Shown here: piece by piece, positions 36,691-50,200 of the stretch
Position numbering within the stretch: the stretch's first letter is position 1
Layout: the number at the start of each line of letters is the position of its first letter
Assembly: GCA_030562195.1 (NCBI GenBank)
Contig: JAUJPP010000007.1
Location: forward strand, 15,497,769 to 15,561,768
From: Nipponacmea schrenckii
Lineage: Eukaryota > Mollusca > Gastropoda > Lottiidae
Direction: 5' to 3'
Length of the DNA stretch: 64,000 nucleotides
Program-made: the position numbers and the translations under genes
Notes under the pieces: model-generated
What the model saw: the letters and a program-made list of their open reading frames with translations, nothing else
Databases searched by the model: none
What the model was told of the DNA's origin: nothing

Positions 36691-38049
36691 TGCTTAATGC
36701 TTCGACATATTTGGTCAAAGATAGAGCATATGTCTGTCTTTAAGACAATTTAAGAAATACTTCTAGAATCCTAGAATTCTAATATACTTAAGAATCCACT
36801 ATATCCTATGGTTTGTTTATATTAGCAACCATACAAACAGTGCATTTGTTGCTTCTTATTCTTTCTAAAGAAAGGAATTTTTGTCTTAAATCATGCAAAT
36901 TGTCTGTAATTATCTGGAAACAGCCATATGCTTATATGTAATAAATAGAATATTGTATGATTTGAAATTGTATCAAAATCGTGAAAATAAATTGTGTTCA
37001 CCCTTAGTTGCAATAGTTTACAATTTTATCCATCAGCACCCATGCTCTTCCTCATTAGAATGCTGTTGTCTATTGTCAGTTTCCCTGTCTGTCTGTCCAT
37101 CAACATTCGATTTGTATCGCAATAGAGACTACAGTTATATCTAAATTAATAAATATATGATGTAATCTTTTATTTATGACCTTAGAAAGTTAGAATTTGA
37201 TGTTTTTTTTAATGAATGATTTTTGAGTAATTGCCCTTGACTTTGTCCTTTGCATAAACATTTTTGATCAATAATTACCCAGTCAAACAATAATAAGATA
37301 TGCCCTCTTTATTGATAAATGTTCAGTATATCAAGTGTAGTTATCAGTCTGTGTCAAATCTTACCCAAATTACAGAACTTGTCAAAGATATTGTAGATTA
37401 CTAATCAGAATGTTTGGTGATGAGGTAAAAGTATGATAATAAACACACCACACTAATTAGCATAAGCCCAATCGAAAATTAATAGCAAATGTTAATGTAT
37501 ATTTAGAAAATCATGGGTTTTGCTGTCAGGAAAATGTTTGTGTGACTGGGGATTCAGATCTGTTCATGGCTGGGTTATTTATACATTGACCCAACCAATG
37601 AGTTCTTCTAGAACCATGCATTAGTTAAATGTGCATATCCCAAAAAGTTTTCTACAGTTTAGTTATGGATATTTTGGCTGAGAATCACACAACTTATTTT
37701 AAAGATAAAGTGCAAGAATATTACCAAATAAAATCTTCAAAAAATAATTTATTGAACATTAATTTGATCACCAATGTTATATTAATACAAATTAACAAAA
37801 AACCATAAACAGCTTGTAATCTTAATAAAATTAAATTAACAATTTCTTAAAAATAAATAGTTGATTATATTTCGATTTTGATGTGAAATTGTATAGCAGT
37901 TATTTATGCAAATCTGGGTCCAAATCACAACATTTATTTGACTAGTCCACTTCATATTTAGGTAGAATAAACAGTCATTGAAGATATACAAGTCAGACTT
38001 ATTAAGTGTATTACAACTTGCACCACCTAAAAATAAAATGGACAAGTTT

Positions 38050-38231
38050 TTAAAGGGATATTGCATCTTAGGATGAACATAAAATTTTACATAATTACTT
38101 TTTTTTGTGGATATTTAAGTTTTTATGTTATTTATAGCAGCAGATATATATGCAGATGAATAGAGCTCTTAATTGGCCAAATTTAAAATTTTCAAATTTT
38201 ATGTTCATTCTAAGACCTATTATCTCTTTAA
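38050..38231. mobile_element. TTAA-flanked MITE, copy 3 (short)
   Basis: TTAA flanks at 38050-38053 and 38228-38231. The left end AGGGATATTGCATCTTAGGA and the right end, reverse-complemented AGAGATAATAGGTCTTAGAA, both continue TGAACATAAAATTT. At about 174 bp it is an internally deleted relative of copies 1 and 2. Confidence 0.8.
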
Positions 38232-38980
38232 GCAATCCTGGTTGTGTACAATATTTGTGCTTGACTATAAAAATATATACCAGTAAATATATATGGCTTA
38301 ATAAAACATTTTCACTATTAAAATAGTGCTCAATACATCACTTGCAGAGCAATACAGAAAGGGATTGTCAAGAGGTTTTCTAAACATTATATGTTTATAC
38401 ATTGGGGACATTGATATCATTGATTTGAATGGTGCAAATCGATGCTAACAGTATCCCTGCACACATAAAAATTAAAAAGAACCTCTTTACAATCTCCTTG
38501 AAACATGTTGTTGCTTGGTTTGTTAAAATCACACTGGAGTAACAACATGTTTCAAGTTCTGTTTTAATATTTCTAAATATGGTCCTTAGCAGTTTTCACC
38601 ATAATAACGATTAAATGCTTCAATAAGATCTTAATAATATAATTGTATTGTTGATAATAAAATGTCAAAATATCTCCCAGATTGAAAACCTCAGGTTTAA
38701 CAAATCATAAAAAAGTATGAGAAAATCATCATAAATATTAATGTAAGCCAATAAGTGTCTGTACAATGTAGTCTTCTGTATCACCTAGAACCCACTAAGT
38801 CCCAAGTATGACAAAATAACTCCCTCAACTACCCGAATATGTAATGCCCACATAAAACTTCTTTAAATACTCCACACACTTTTAAAAATACAGACTCCTA
38901 TGGTTCACTTCTTATATGTGGAATAAACTTGATACTTCTTTAATAGGGATAGAACTTAATATTGACCAATGTAACACTAT

Positions 38981-39097
38981 TTTATGGTAAACTACTTGTG
39001 TTTTATTGTACGCAACATTTCAACAATTTACATTGTCATAATCAAAATGAAATTTGTGTACAATAAAACCCAAGAGTAGTAGGCCTATACCATAAAA
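38981..39097. mobile_element. Small foldback element
   Basis: The arms TATGGTAAACTACTTGTGTT then TTATTGTAC and GTACAATAA then AACCCAAGAGTAGT...TACCATA are inverted copies of one another around a ~40-bp loop. Confidence 0.75.
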
Positions 39098-40034
39098 TTG
39101 TGTTCTGCTTTTTCAATGTGATCTCAACCTCTAATTGTCGCTGAAGAATTAAATTTTTGCCTTACCAGCGATTAAAAGTTGAATTTAGGTATCTGTATCA
39201 CTTTGAAATTTGACTTTTGACATCTAGTTCTATTGCAATTCAATAAATTGAGATCTTCTCAGCTGACAATGAGAACAATTTTAAGGGTCTAGTTATCCAA
39301 GTCTATTTCTTCCAAACACAATATTCAAATTATTTAGTCTAGATTAAGAAGTTGCTAAAAAAAGTTTTCTTTGCAAAATTTGATGGAAAACCTCCACTTA
39401 GAGGCAAAACCCCTTGAAAACTATTGTTATGTACCACTTTGTAAATCAGCTGGGATTTTCTAGGATTTCTGGACTCATGCATGATCCAGAAAAAAAAAAT
39501 TGCCCAATTAACTCAAATATTTTTGGTCCTAAAAATTGGCTAAGAAAAAAAATTATCACCATTCACAAAACCAACGCCCTCAAACAAATCTCAAGAAATT
39601 GCTTATGAATTATTTTCAACGCCTATTTGAATCACTGAGATAACATTTACAGCAGTATCATATTACTATTAGCTACCCCATATACTGTAATACAGAATTA
39701 ATAGTGAATTATAAACTCTTAAACATAAACCTGAATTGAAAAATATATTTCTTGCATTATGACTTAAGATTTGTCCAAAATGAATAAAGACTAAACAAAG
39801 ACAAAGGTGAATCTGATAAAGTTGGCCCAGAAGCAATATTATTAACTGAAGAGATGTCGACAGGCATGCATTGTGACTTCCCTCAGTCTTGTATCATGAC
39901 TTCGTTGTTGGTAAAGAAATTGGAAGACTGATAATAAATTAAGTGCCTAATATACAGCAATATCAAAAAAAAAGTCGAGTACAGATGTTTACTGTATCAC
40001 ATGTCAAAGGTCAAAGCATTAACAAGAACAATCT

Positions 40035-40205
40035 ATTTTAAGGTAGAATAAATTAAAATATATGGATATACCACTTCTTACTTTATTACATGTACAGTAT
40101 AAAAATATTTTACTTGATAACATTACCTGTATTTGTTTCGAAACTTAGTATGTAATAAAGTAAGAAGTAGTACATCTATATATCTTAGTTTTTAATGTAA
40201 CTTTC
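40035..40205. mobile_element. Foldback element with long arms
   Basis: The left arm ACCACTTCTTACTTTATTAC (about 40070) pairs with the right arm GTAATAAAGTAAGAAGTAGT (about 40152). The outer parts AATATATGGATATA and TATATATCTTAG extend the pairing with mismatches. Confidence 0.75.
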
Positions 40206-40421
40206 CTACTTCTATATATATAAAAAAATACTTTGGCTTGATTTCAATGTTTTCAATGTTTCAAAAAATTTAACAAAAATGCTTATATGATACAAAACTA
40301 AAGTAACAATTATGTGTTTCAGAAATCAGACATTAAAATAAAATCATTCATTTAAAAAATAATAATGGACTTCTATTCAGTAACAGCTTAACAACAAGGA
40401 TTGTAAATCAGTTTTCTAAAT

Positions 40422-40612
40422 TTGTCACTGATGGCATCAATTGACACCAATCCAATTTTCTGTGGTTCCTGCAATTTCCTTAAACTACCTGTTTGTTGAC
40501 ATCACTGTTCCACTTCCTTTGTGATTAGCGACATTATCAAACACTCAACTTAAGTGGAATTGCAGGAATTACAGGAAATTGGATTGGTGTAAATTAATGC
40601 TATCAGTATCCC
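40422..40612. mobile_element. Foldback element, CACCAATCCAATTT family
   Basis: The left arm CACTGATGGCATCAATTGAC, ACCAATCCAATTT... and the right arm ...AAATTGGATTGGTGTAAATT, AATGCTATCAGTA are inverted copies. Part of the same arm sequence occurs at 38430-38460, 40878-41085 and 63503-63530, so it is a dispersed family. Confidence 0.75.
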
Positions 40613-40877
40613 CAATACATATAGCCTCATTACAATCACATGAACCACTGACTGTAATATAAACCCACTAGAATATGAATGAGGTAAAGCACAACTATTC
40701 ACAACTGCATTATAAACATTATTTACCCTGTCAATGATATCGTTGTTATATATTTAAAGAGGGGGTGTGTGCCAACAAGAATCGTGTCCCCAATAATGAC
40801 AATTCAAATAATTTTCATCAACATTGTTAAAAAGGGATTGGATTGGATTTCCCTAAAGATGTTTCATGTGTATCATA

Positions 40878-41085
40878 AACACTGATAGCATCACTTTGGT
40901 TCCTGTTATTGCACAAAAAAAATATGTATTTTATGACATCACTAACTGCAAAATATGGTTGTATCACATAAAGCCCTCGCAAATATTAACTTCATCCATC
41001 ACCTAGTTTTAGTGGAATTGCAGAATGCCTGAATGAATTTTGAAATGGTGTCAATTGATGCTATCCTGTCACTGATCCAAATACA
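40878..41085. mobile_element. Foldback element, second copy of the same family
   Basis: AACACTGATAGCATCACTTT at the left and TGGTGTCAATTGATGCTATC at the right are degenerate inverted copies related to the arms of the element at 40422-40612. Confidence 0.55.
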
Positions 41086-41248
41086 AATTTTAGAAAATGT
41101 TTTTACAATCTCTTTGATATACAATATCTTTTTCATATGAATATAACCATAATTTAAGTCTTAAATCAGCTTCTTGACTATAAAAGACATTTTAAAAATA
41201 TGCCAAGTAAAATAATTAGAACACACTCCCTATTAGTGTTTAACAACT

Positions 41249-44200
41249 CTAGGATATGAAGTGATCAATATATTTGGCGTTTGAAGTTATATGAGATTTA
41301 AGCATTGTATGTTTTGTCTGTGATAAATTGTCTAGGATGTCAATATTTTGGACCGTGTGAGATAAATCTTGTTCCCTTTCTTCAGTGTTATTGTTTCCAC
41401 CATTTTGAATTTGGTCCTGACTAGCATTTGGACCATCGATTTGGTTGTTTTCATTATAATTTTCAGTATGTTCATTCTTATGATTGTTAAATGTATCTTC
41501 AAGATCATAATTGGTCCCATTTTTTATATGTTCACTTTGGACTGTTTGATTATGCTCACTATTGAATTGACCTTGACCTTCCCTGTTTTGGAGACAAGTT
41601 TGTGATGAGACAGTTTGTGTTTCGGTGCTACTAGGTGCTGACTGGTGTTTGACTTGATGTAAATTGCTAGAGGGTCTTGAAGAACTGTCAGGCGTCACAA
41701 TATTGGGATGTCCCAAACGTAAATATTCCATTAAACATCCAGTAGCACCAAAATATCCCTGAAAGAAATTTCAAAATATTAATCTACATCAATACAAAGT
41801 ATGAGTGACAACAAAAGTCTATTAAACCAGTTCAAGATTGATATTTACCAAGTCTAATGTTGAGGTAAGTAGTATATTTACTTCTAGAAGATAGCTTGCC
41901 AGGCAAGGTAATATACGCCCACTGGCAGCATTGATTATGAATAAAACATAGGCTTAGAAAATTATCGGATCATCATTAAATTTAATAGTGCAATTCTTCA
42001 AAATGATATCGACACACATAAAACAATCAAAAGAATACATAGAGAATTGTAGCCTGTAGAGTGAGCACGAGTTGCAACCTATAGGTAACAGAGTGAAAAA
42101 GTCAACACAATTTTTTCACTGAAAAATTATCTGATCATCACGAAAATCAATAGGGATCATCTTCATAATGAAACTGACCAACAAAATAAAAATCAAAAGA
42201 ATCCATAAAGAATTGTAGCCTTTAGAGTGAGCACGAGTTGCACCCTATAGCTAATGAAGTGAAAAACACTTAGACACGATATTTCAGTGAAAAATTATCA
42301 GATCATCACCAAAATCTTAATGACACTGACCCCACAAAATAAAAATCAAAAGAATCCTTGAAAAATTGTAGCCTGTAGAGTGAGCACGAGGTAATTGTGA
42401 ACGGACGGACGGACTGACAGGGCGATTACAATATACGCCCATACTTTTGTGTGAGCATATAAAAATCACACTTATTCACACCTCATTTTATGAGTCACTG
42501 AAAGGGAGGTTCATAACATGAAAGCCATCCATTGATAACGCAGCATTCACACAAATTCCGGTCTTTTGTCTGTTTTCATATCAATTATTGTATCGCCCTC
42601 ATAGACTGAATATTAGACAGGATGTTCTGGACCTAATTCTGACTCGTTAAAAATACTATTAATATATAATATTATTATAATAGTTAAGTACGGTAAATTT
42701 TAAAAATGTCAAAGGATGTATAAAATGATCAGAAATCTAAGCAGAAATATTGAGTTTTATTCATATTATGATGTACTTGAAAATAGCTACCATACCTCAT
42801 GTTCTAGAAATAAGGCCTTTAATGCTCCCCCTGACCAATAATCCATAGCGTAGGCTAGTGACTTCATAGAAATAGTATTAACACGTAGAAAATTACCAAC
42901 AAATACCACTCGTTCAATTTTCTACAAACAGAAAGTATGAAATTACACTAAGGTTAAACATTTCAATATGTGATAGCATGAATCAAGGTGAAAAAGACGT
43001 TTGTGTGAGTAAATACACAGATACACATGGACAGGATAATTACACACCAATAATGCTAGTGAGACCAATGTTTAATTCTTATATTTACATTCAGTTACTT
43101 TTATTAACGCAATTTTCACTTTTTTATGATCGGTTCCCTTGAATTTGCCACAAATTAAAAAGCAATTTGTTTAACTAGTTCATGATTGAAGGGAGTGATA
43201 GTAGAAATGTAAATATTCCATAATAATTAGTGCCTTTGAGTCCCCCGAAATGAGGCCCATGAAAAATAAAAATTTTGCTTCATTTCCTTATTTAATGTTT
43301 ATTTAATTTACTTGTTGAATTACAGAAAAACAACTTTTGAAATTTTTGCCAGTCGACAAATATGTACATTTTTTATTTTTATTATACATTTTACATCAGT
43401 CGACCGGCAGAAATTTATTAAGAAAATGAAACAAAATTTATATTTATCCTGTAGAGAAGTGGCACTCTAAGTTAATTCAATGCCACTTCATTTACAATCT
43501 TGGCTATGTAACCTTTGGATGTCAATTTAGATAAAAATGAAGTAACATGATGATGTTCTGGATGGATCACCATGGATCATGGAAGTAAATCAGGTGATCA
43601 TAGATTCCTCTAGATATCAGTAAGCACTTCTGGTGTTTGTGGAACTCCATGAGACAAATCTGTGCCTAGTTGCATGGTGATTCTTAAGGTATTTCTTCAG
43701 GAAAAACAATTACGCCTAGCATTGTATTCTGGACTTGTCAAGGATCCAAGGTCTTGGTTGGTCATATAGATATAAACTTATCATTTAGATATTATATTAT
43801 AGGACTCTTATCAAAGTAATTTACCTCGGTAACAGCACACATTCTAGCTATAGAACCAATATTATTAGTTATAGTGATCAATGTAGCTCTAGCCAAATCA
43901 CATTTATTAGCTGTTTGACATTTTTCTGGTGAAATCATCTGTCCAAAACTAGAAAAAAAAAATGAAACAGTTGACTTATTGTTAAACTAAGAAATAAGTT
44001 AAAACTGCCCATTTTGTATTGCAAGAAGTATCCTTTCATATTACTCTTTACCCGATTCTCCACTTCTCCATATCGAGCACTACAACTCCTTCTTTCACGC
44101 CCCATTTGCCTACAGCATTTTCACTAACAAGACTAATCATTTTGCAAAGACAGCACTCTTGAAACACAGTCGGGGTTGATAACTCAAGAAATTGAACTGT

Positions 44201-47200
44201 GCAATAGGCTTAATTTCTTATTGGACTTGATGTGTCAAAGGGTAAAATGGGTGGAAAGGGAAGAAACAAAGTGGAAATAAACTGATATCTACATCCAATT
44301 AGCTACTGGGACAAAAACTTTCATTGATTACACTGTGGTCACTTCCAACCTTACAATTACTTTAACTAGAATTCAGATTTTCATATTCAGACAGTTCAGT
44401 GAGAATAGAAGAGTTTCAACTTACCTGCTAGCTACTGTAGAACCTTTCAGATTAAATTTATCATAGTCACCACCATAAATATCACCTACAGACTTATCAA
44501 TATTAGTACTGTTACCTTCTGATGCTAATTCTATAGCTTCTTCAAAGGTCTGACAACCAGTTAACAGACAACATAAACCAACAAACGTACCGCCTCCCAG
44601 ACTACAGAAGTAAATTTACAGAATTAATATTGTCAATTGTCAGAAAGGATCCAATAGACTGTTTTTCTAGACTAGGTTTAACCTAGGTCCAGTGGAGGTG
44701 CACTAAAATAGTTTGCAGAATGTATCAAATATGTTCCTTTTTTAAGTTCTATATTACTATATATCTCAGAGCTTGTGGCACCTCCACAAAGCTGCTGAAT
44801 GATTTTCAACCAGCTTAAGACAATCTGCCTACTATTTGCAACACCAGTCTTTGAGAGGTTTGCACCACCACTACCCAGGTTCTATTACTATTTATATGAT
44901 GTTTGTTACTGCAGTGACAAACATCATCATAAATAGTAATAAAACCTAGGCATTAAACAGCATCAAATGTCATAGGGTCAAGGTCACTATTTTGCATGAG
45001 CACAACACTTTGGATAACAGTCCAGTAGTGTGTTAAATCATCATCATGTAGTATTCAGCATGGACTTAGACCACCACTTGTTGTGGGACTTGGCCTATTT
45101 TTAGCAGTGACAAGCCCTCTTAAACTGTTTTATACTGCCATATTGCTGTCAAACAGTACTTTTTTAACCACGTCTATTAGGGTTCACATAAACAACCATG
45201 AGATAAATATAAGGGTTTGTCTAATTACCTTGTACCACTTACACGTCTGTAATCTGTTGGAGATCTAACTGCTAGGATGCTCACACCAGATCCAATATTG
45301 ACCACCAAATATGGATATGGATTTCGAAAATCAAATGGAACTTTCTCGCAGAGTTGCAGATGTTGAGGATTTTTCCAGTAATAACATTCACTATTTATAT
45401 TGTGTCTATCTATATAATGTATACCTTTTAATAAACATTCTAGTTCATCATATTTATGTAGATCTAGATTCACTTCCTGAAAAATATATGAACATTTCAG
45501 AGTTTCCAAAAAAATCTGTGGAAAAAATTTGTCATAAGTCACACTGAGAAATACACACTACATTTAAAATACCATTAATCATAAGATATTGTGTGAACCA
45601 ACCAAGGATCTATTTTCTTCATTTCCAGAATCAATTTTGGAATAAGAAAAACTAAAATTATTTTCATATTGTTCAATTTTGTGTTTGCTATCCCAAAATT
45701 TGTTGTTGTGGTACAGAGTCCTACATGACAAGCTTTGATTGGTTAAAAATAATTTCATTAGAATGAGTCTTTGGTAGAAAGATTGTTAGATCTTAAATCT
45801 CGTGAAAAGTGAATTACTCTTGAATAACTCAGGGCCTGGTTCTACAACCAAGAATTGGTTGTTAGTGTAGAATTCTATATTGAGAAATAAGATTTGACAA
45901 AATTGGTTGCAAGAGTTTTTTTGTGGAACTGGGCCCTGTTTTTCTTATTAATTCATTTTACTGAGCTCAAATCATTCTGAAGACTAATCTCAAAATACAG
46001 GCTTGTTATAATTTGATGAGCCATACAACCCCTGATTCCACAAATAAGCTCTTCTTATCATACATAAACAGTGTTTAATGATAGAAAATGTGCATATGTG
46101 GAAAAGTTCAATAGAAAGTAAAAGGGGTGTCAAATAGAATGGAAAACTATACTATCAAGACTTACAGTACTTATGATTTATCTGACAGTGTGAAAGTTAC
46201 CTTCTTGAAGTCTGCTTCAAATTTATAGGCTCCGCCTCCTGTAGCACATATTGCACTGGCTAGACTTGAAAAGTTTTTTGATTTAGCCATTTCTATAAAT
46301 GTCATCATATTACTAGTTGGAAATCGTATAAAATGTAAGGTTCCCTGCCGTCCTCCGATAGATTGGTCCACCATTTCTAAATGTACATCACGAATTCCAG
46401 TGCTTCCATAAGCAACATTTCCTGTTAGATATTTACGTATAGTTTTCAAAGTTTCCACTTCCTCTGCCTCCTCTGTATCAGAAATGTCTGTTGGTTCAAA
46501 ATACACCAATTTGGTTAATGTACCACCAATGTCCATACCAAACCATGGCATAGCTGAAACAAAGTGCATTTAGTAAATAATTTATATAAAGATGGCTTGC
46601 CAGGAAAGATAACATACACCCACTGTACAGCTTTGTTTGAATTAGGACATTTTGCTGTTTGAAGGCTGAAAAATTGACAAACACTATTGCTGATTAGCTT
46701 AAACTAAAAATTTCAGTTTGAGTAAAATCCAAAGTCTGGCAGGATGGACACAGACAGACAGAGGTGGCAACAATTCCAAATACATTTTCTAAGCTTACCT
46801 AGTTCCTCCATTATAGCCTTTCTATAGCAGAAGGCAAACTAAGTAAATAGTCTTTACAGACCTGAACACAATGTAAATGAAAGAAGTTTTGACAATGATC
46901 AAGCAGATCTGGGGTATTTACCATTGACTGTTGTGCATCACAATTAAAGCCTATACACTTGATAATAGTTAAAGTCCTGATGTGTCAGTTTTATATGATG
47001 TCACTCACTTCCTGAAAATTTTGATTGACAAACTGAATAATTCTGTGTCAATAAAGATAACAAAAAAGTAGATTTGAATTTCAAATCTTATTCATTAAAA
47101 AGTTTTCAAGTGTGAAACTTGCTATTATCAGTTTCAAATAGATATACCTGACAGTTATCTGACAGTTATCCTTACAGACAATTTATTCTGAATTTCTGCA

Positions 47201-50200
47201 TTTCAATGGATGAGGAAATTTTAGGCATATTCTTCACCAATCCATCAAACAAAAACCAAAAAATTGATTCTGTGAAGTTAAAAATGTCAATGTAGTTTTA
47301 CAGTCATTTATGACACAATATGACACTGTTATGTTACATGTCATAACTATTAGTTATCTTTTTCATCCTTTTTAACTTGGAAAGTAAATATTTACACAAC
47401 TATTTCCCAACAAGTTTGCCATTCAGTTTGACCAACTGTACCATTGTCTACCAAGCTAACCAATAAAATGCTGTCCTGGCAAAATTTTCCTCATTGCACC
47501 CTCCATAGTGTTGCCTTTCTCTTGCCCATTAGGTGCAGAAGAGTAAGGGGTAAAAATCCATTCCATTTTAATTTCATTTTTACACTTCATCGTTAAAATC
47601 TGAGCATTCAAATCCATGTATGTCCTGAATAATCTGCTTTTGAGGACTCTTCATTTTTTGAGACTTTGCCATATAGAAAAGAGATATAGAAATAAAGTGA
47701 GAGGTATATATGAAGGAATTTACTGGTACCCCTGAAATTGACTAACCATGCCCTTTTCTTAGAAATTATAATTTTCTTTTGATAATGGAAGATGTAGGGA
47801 AAGGCTAGCTTGATTAATGATGAATACTTTAAGAATGTCAATTTAATAAAGCAATTTAAGCTAACTATTTCTTGTAGTATAAGTGCTATTGTAGATCTAT
47901 GCTAGAAATGTATTCTATCAATGATGCTGAAGATCTGAATTTATTTCAAATGTCAAATATTGCTGTAATCTGCAGTTCCTTCCTATCAAAATAATAAATC
48001 ATTTCATTGGATGAAATTGTTTGTGTTACATGCCTCAATTAAACCCCCTCTAAATAGCTAATTTGTCAAACCTGTATGCTATTAAATAATGATAAGAGAA
48101 TTCACAAGAAATTGGACTTGTTTATGAATTTCTCAATCATAGTCTGCAAAAGACATCATATCCATTTTTTGCCTTTAAATCAATTTGTAATAAAAAATCA
48201 TTTACTAAATGTAATAACGGAGAATTTAAAAAAATACTAATCCTATTATATATTACACCGCCTTTTCTGTACTTGACAGTGACAATTATGATATAGTGGG
48301 ACTTTATACATTAGCACACAGGTGTGACCAGTCATTAAATAAAGCCTTACATTCAACACACAGATAATAATTTATATATATACATATCAATTGGTACTTA
48401 TCTTTCCTAGTAATTATAATAATTATATCAACAACCGGTCGACGACGCTCACTTACTTTTCTTTCAAGGCTGAATATCTATTGACTTTGCGGCAATAAGC
48501 GGGAAATTATATCTAAAACATTTCTAATATGTGCTCTTAACTTCTATATATCTACTTGATGAACCTGAATTCTTTTTCAAAGGGTAAATTAAAAACAAAG
48601 TATATTAATGATAAAGTAAGCAGCTGGATCTAGTTTTGTTGTTAGGTCTCATAAAGTTTCAATTTTTTTGCTAAAGTCATTAAAATAAGTATTCTTCAAT
48701 TTGGTGTTTATTTTGCTTAAATCCTTTTAATGGTTTTCTTACACCCCAAACAAGTCTAAGAAACATAAAGCTTCTAAATAGTTTTGGTGTTCCAAGATAT
48801 AAAGTCTTTGGATATCCTAATGAGACATAAAGTCTTTACATATCTTTATAAGAGGCAAAGTATTTGCATTTCCTTATGAGAGGCAAAGTCTTTGGATATC
48901 CTAAAGAGATAAACAGGCTTTGAATATCCTTTGGACATCCTAATGAAATATAAAGTCTTTGGTTTATCATAATGAAATACAGAGTCATTAAATATCCTAA
49001 TGGGATAAACAAATAAGTCAACTTGTAATTTCTATGCCATAAATCAGTCTTTGCAAAATTCAAGCATCTGGGTTGTTGACTTCAGGTCTTTTGCCATTTT
49101 ATTATCATTTCTAATCTTTAAGTTTATCTTTACAAGGATACATGCTTAAAAAAAAGCATTCCATATAGATTATGTTTAGAAAAATATAAAAAGAGAAAGG
49201 TGAATTTTATATTTTATGTTTCTGCATGAAACAGGTTATCTAACACATGAATATGTCATGACCTACCAACAAATAATATAAGATAGCAGTGTTATTAAGT
49301 GACTTAAAGCGACAGGTTTGCCATCTGTACAATCAATGTGAGCAAGATCAATACCAAGAGGTCTTGTCAGCTGGTCGACTTCAGGAACTAAGTTGTTATC
49401 TTTGCAAAAAACCAGTTTTTCTTACAAAATATAACTTCTCTTATTAAAAATCAAGGTATATTATACATGTATTATACAGGGTGGTACCTAAAAAACGACC
49501 TATTTTGTTTTCCTTCTAAAAACTGTACATGATGACAATTCTCCATTATTACAGGTAATATAGAGTAGAGGCCTAGACATTTCTTGTGGTACCACCATGG
49601 ATTTGAATAAACAGTATACGATACGGCAGCGGATAAGTCTTATAAAGGCCTACTTTGCAACAAAATCAGTGGTTCAGACAATTCGGCAAAGGGGATATGC
49701 CAACAAGAGGGACTATTGAGCGTCTGATAGCCAAGTTTCAGAAGACTAATAATAAATACAATAATAAAGGTCACAGTGGCCGTCCATTATAAGCTCGTAC
49801 TCAGGACAGGATTCAGATGTTGCGGGACCTTCTGGAGAAGCGTGGATAGAATATGAATCATTGAAAAAAGATCACCTGAAAGGTTTTCATTTTCTATAGA
49901 TTTTCCAGAGATAAAATGGTCAGCATTATAGAACAACTTGGTGAGGAATTTTGAAAATATATTAACTGTGTTGAAAATGAGGTAGAAATGAAAAAAGGTT
50001 GTTTTTTATGAACCACCCTGTATATATTCATACTGAAGTTGAATAATAAAAACTAAATAAAGCACCAGACATAATATTGACAACACTTGAAATCAAAGTA
50101 GATACTAGTTACATAATATTCCTTACTGTATGATTAAAGGTTTATTAACAAAAAAATCTAATCTTTTCCTAAAATTACAAATACAAAATACTCATTCTCA

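Larger units (their letters stand above)
35348..41248. other. BRD8-PANK convergent intergenic region
   Basis: No coding exon could be supported in about 5.9 kb. The region holds the BRD8 poly(A) signal, a tRNA-like SINE (35560-35715), a ~95-bp tandem duplication (36195-36345), five foldback elements, a short perfect-looking hairpin and one TTAA-MITE. Confidence 0.6.
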
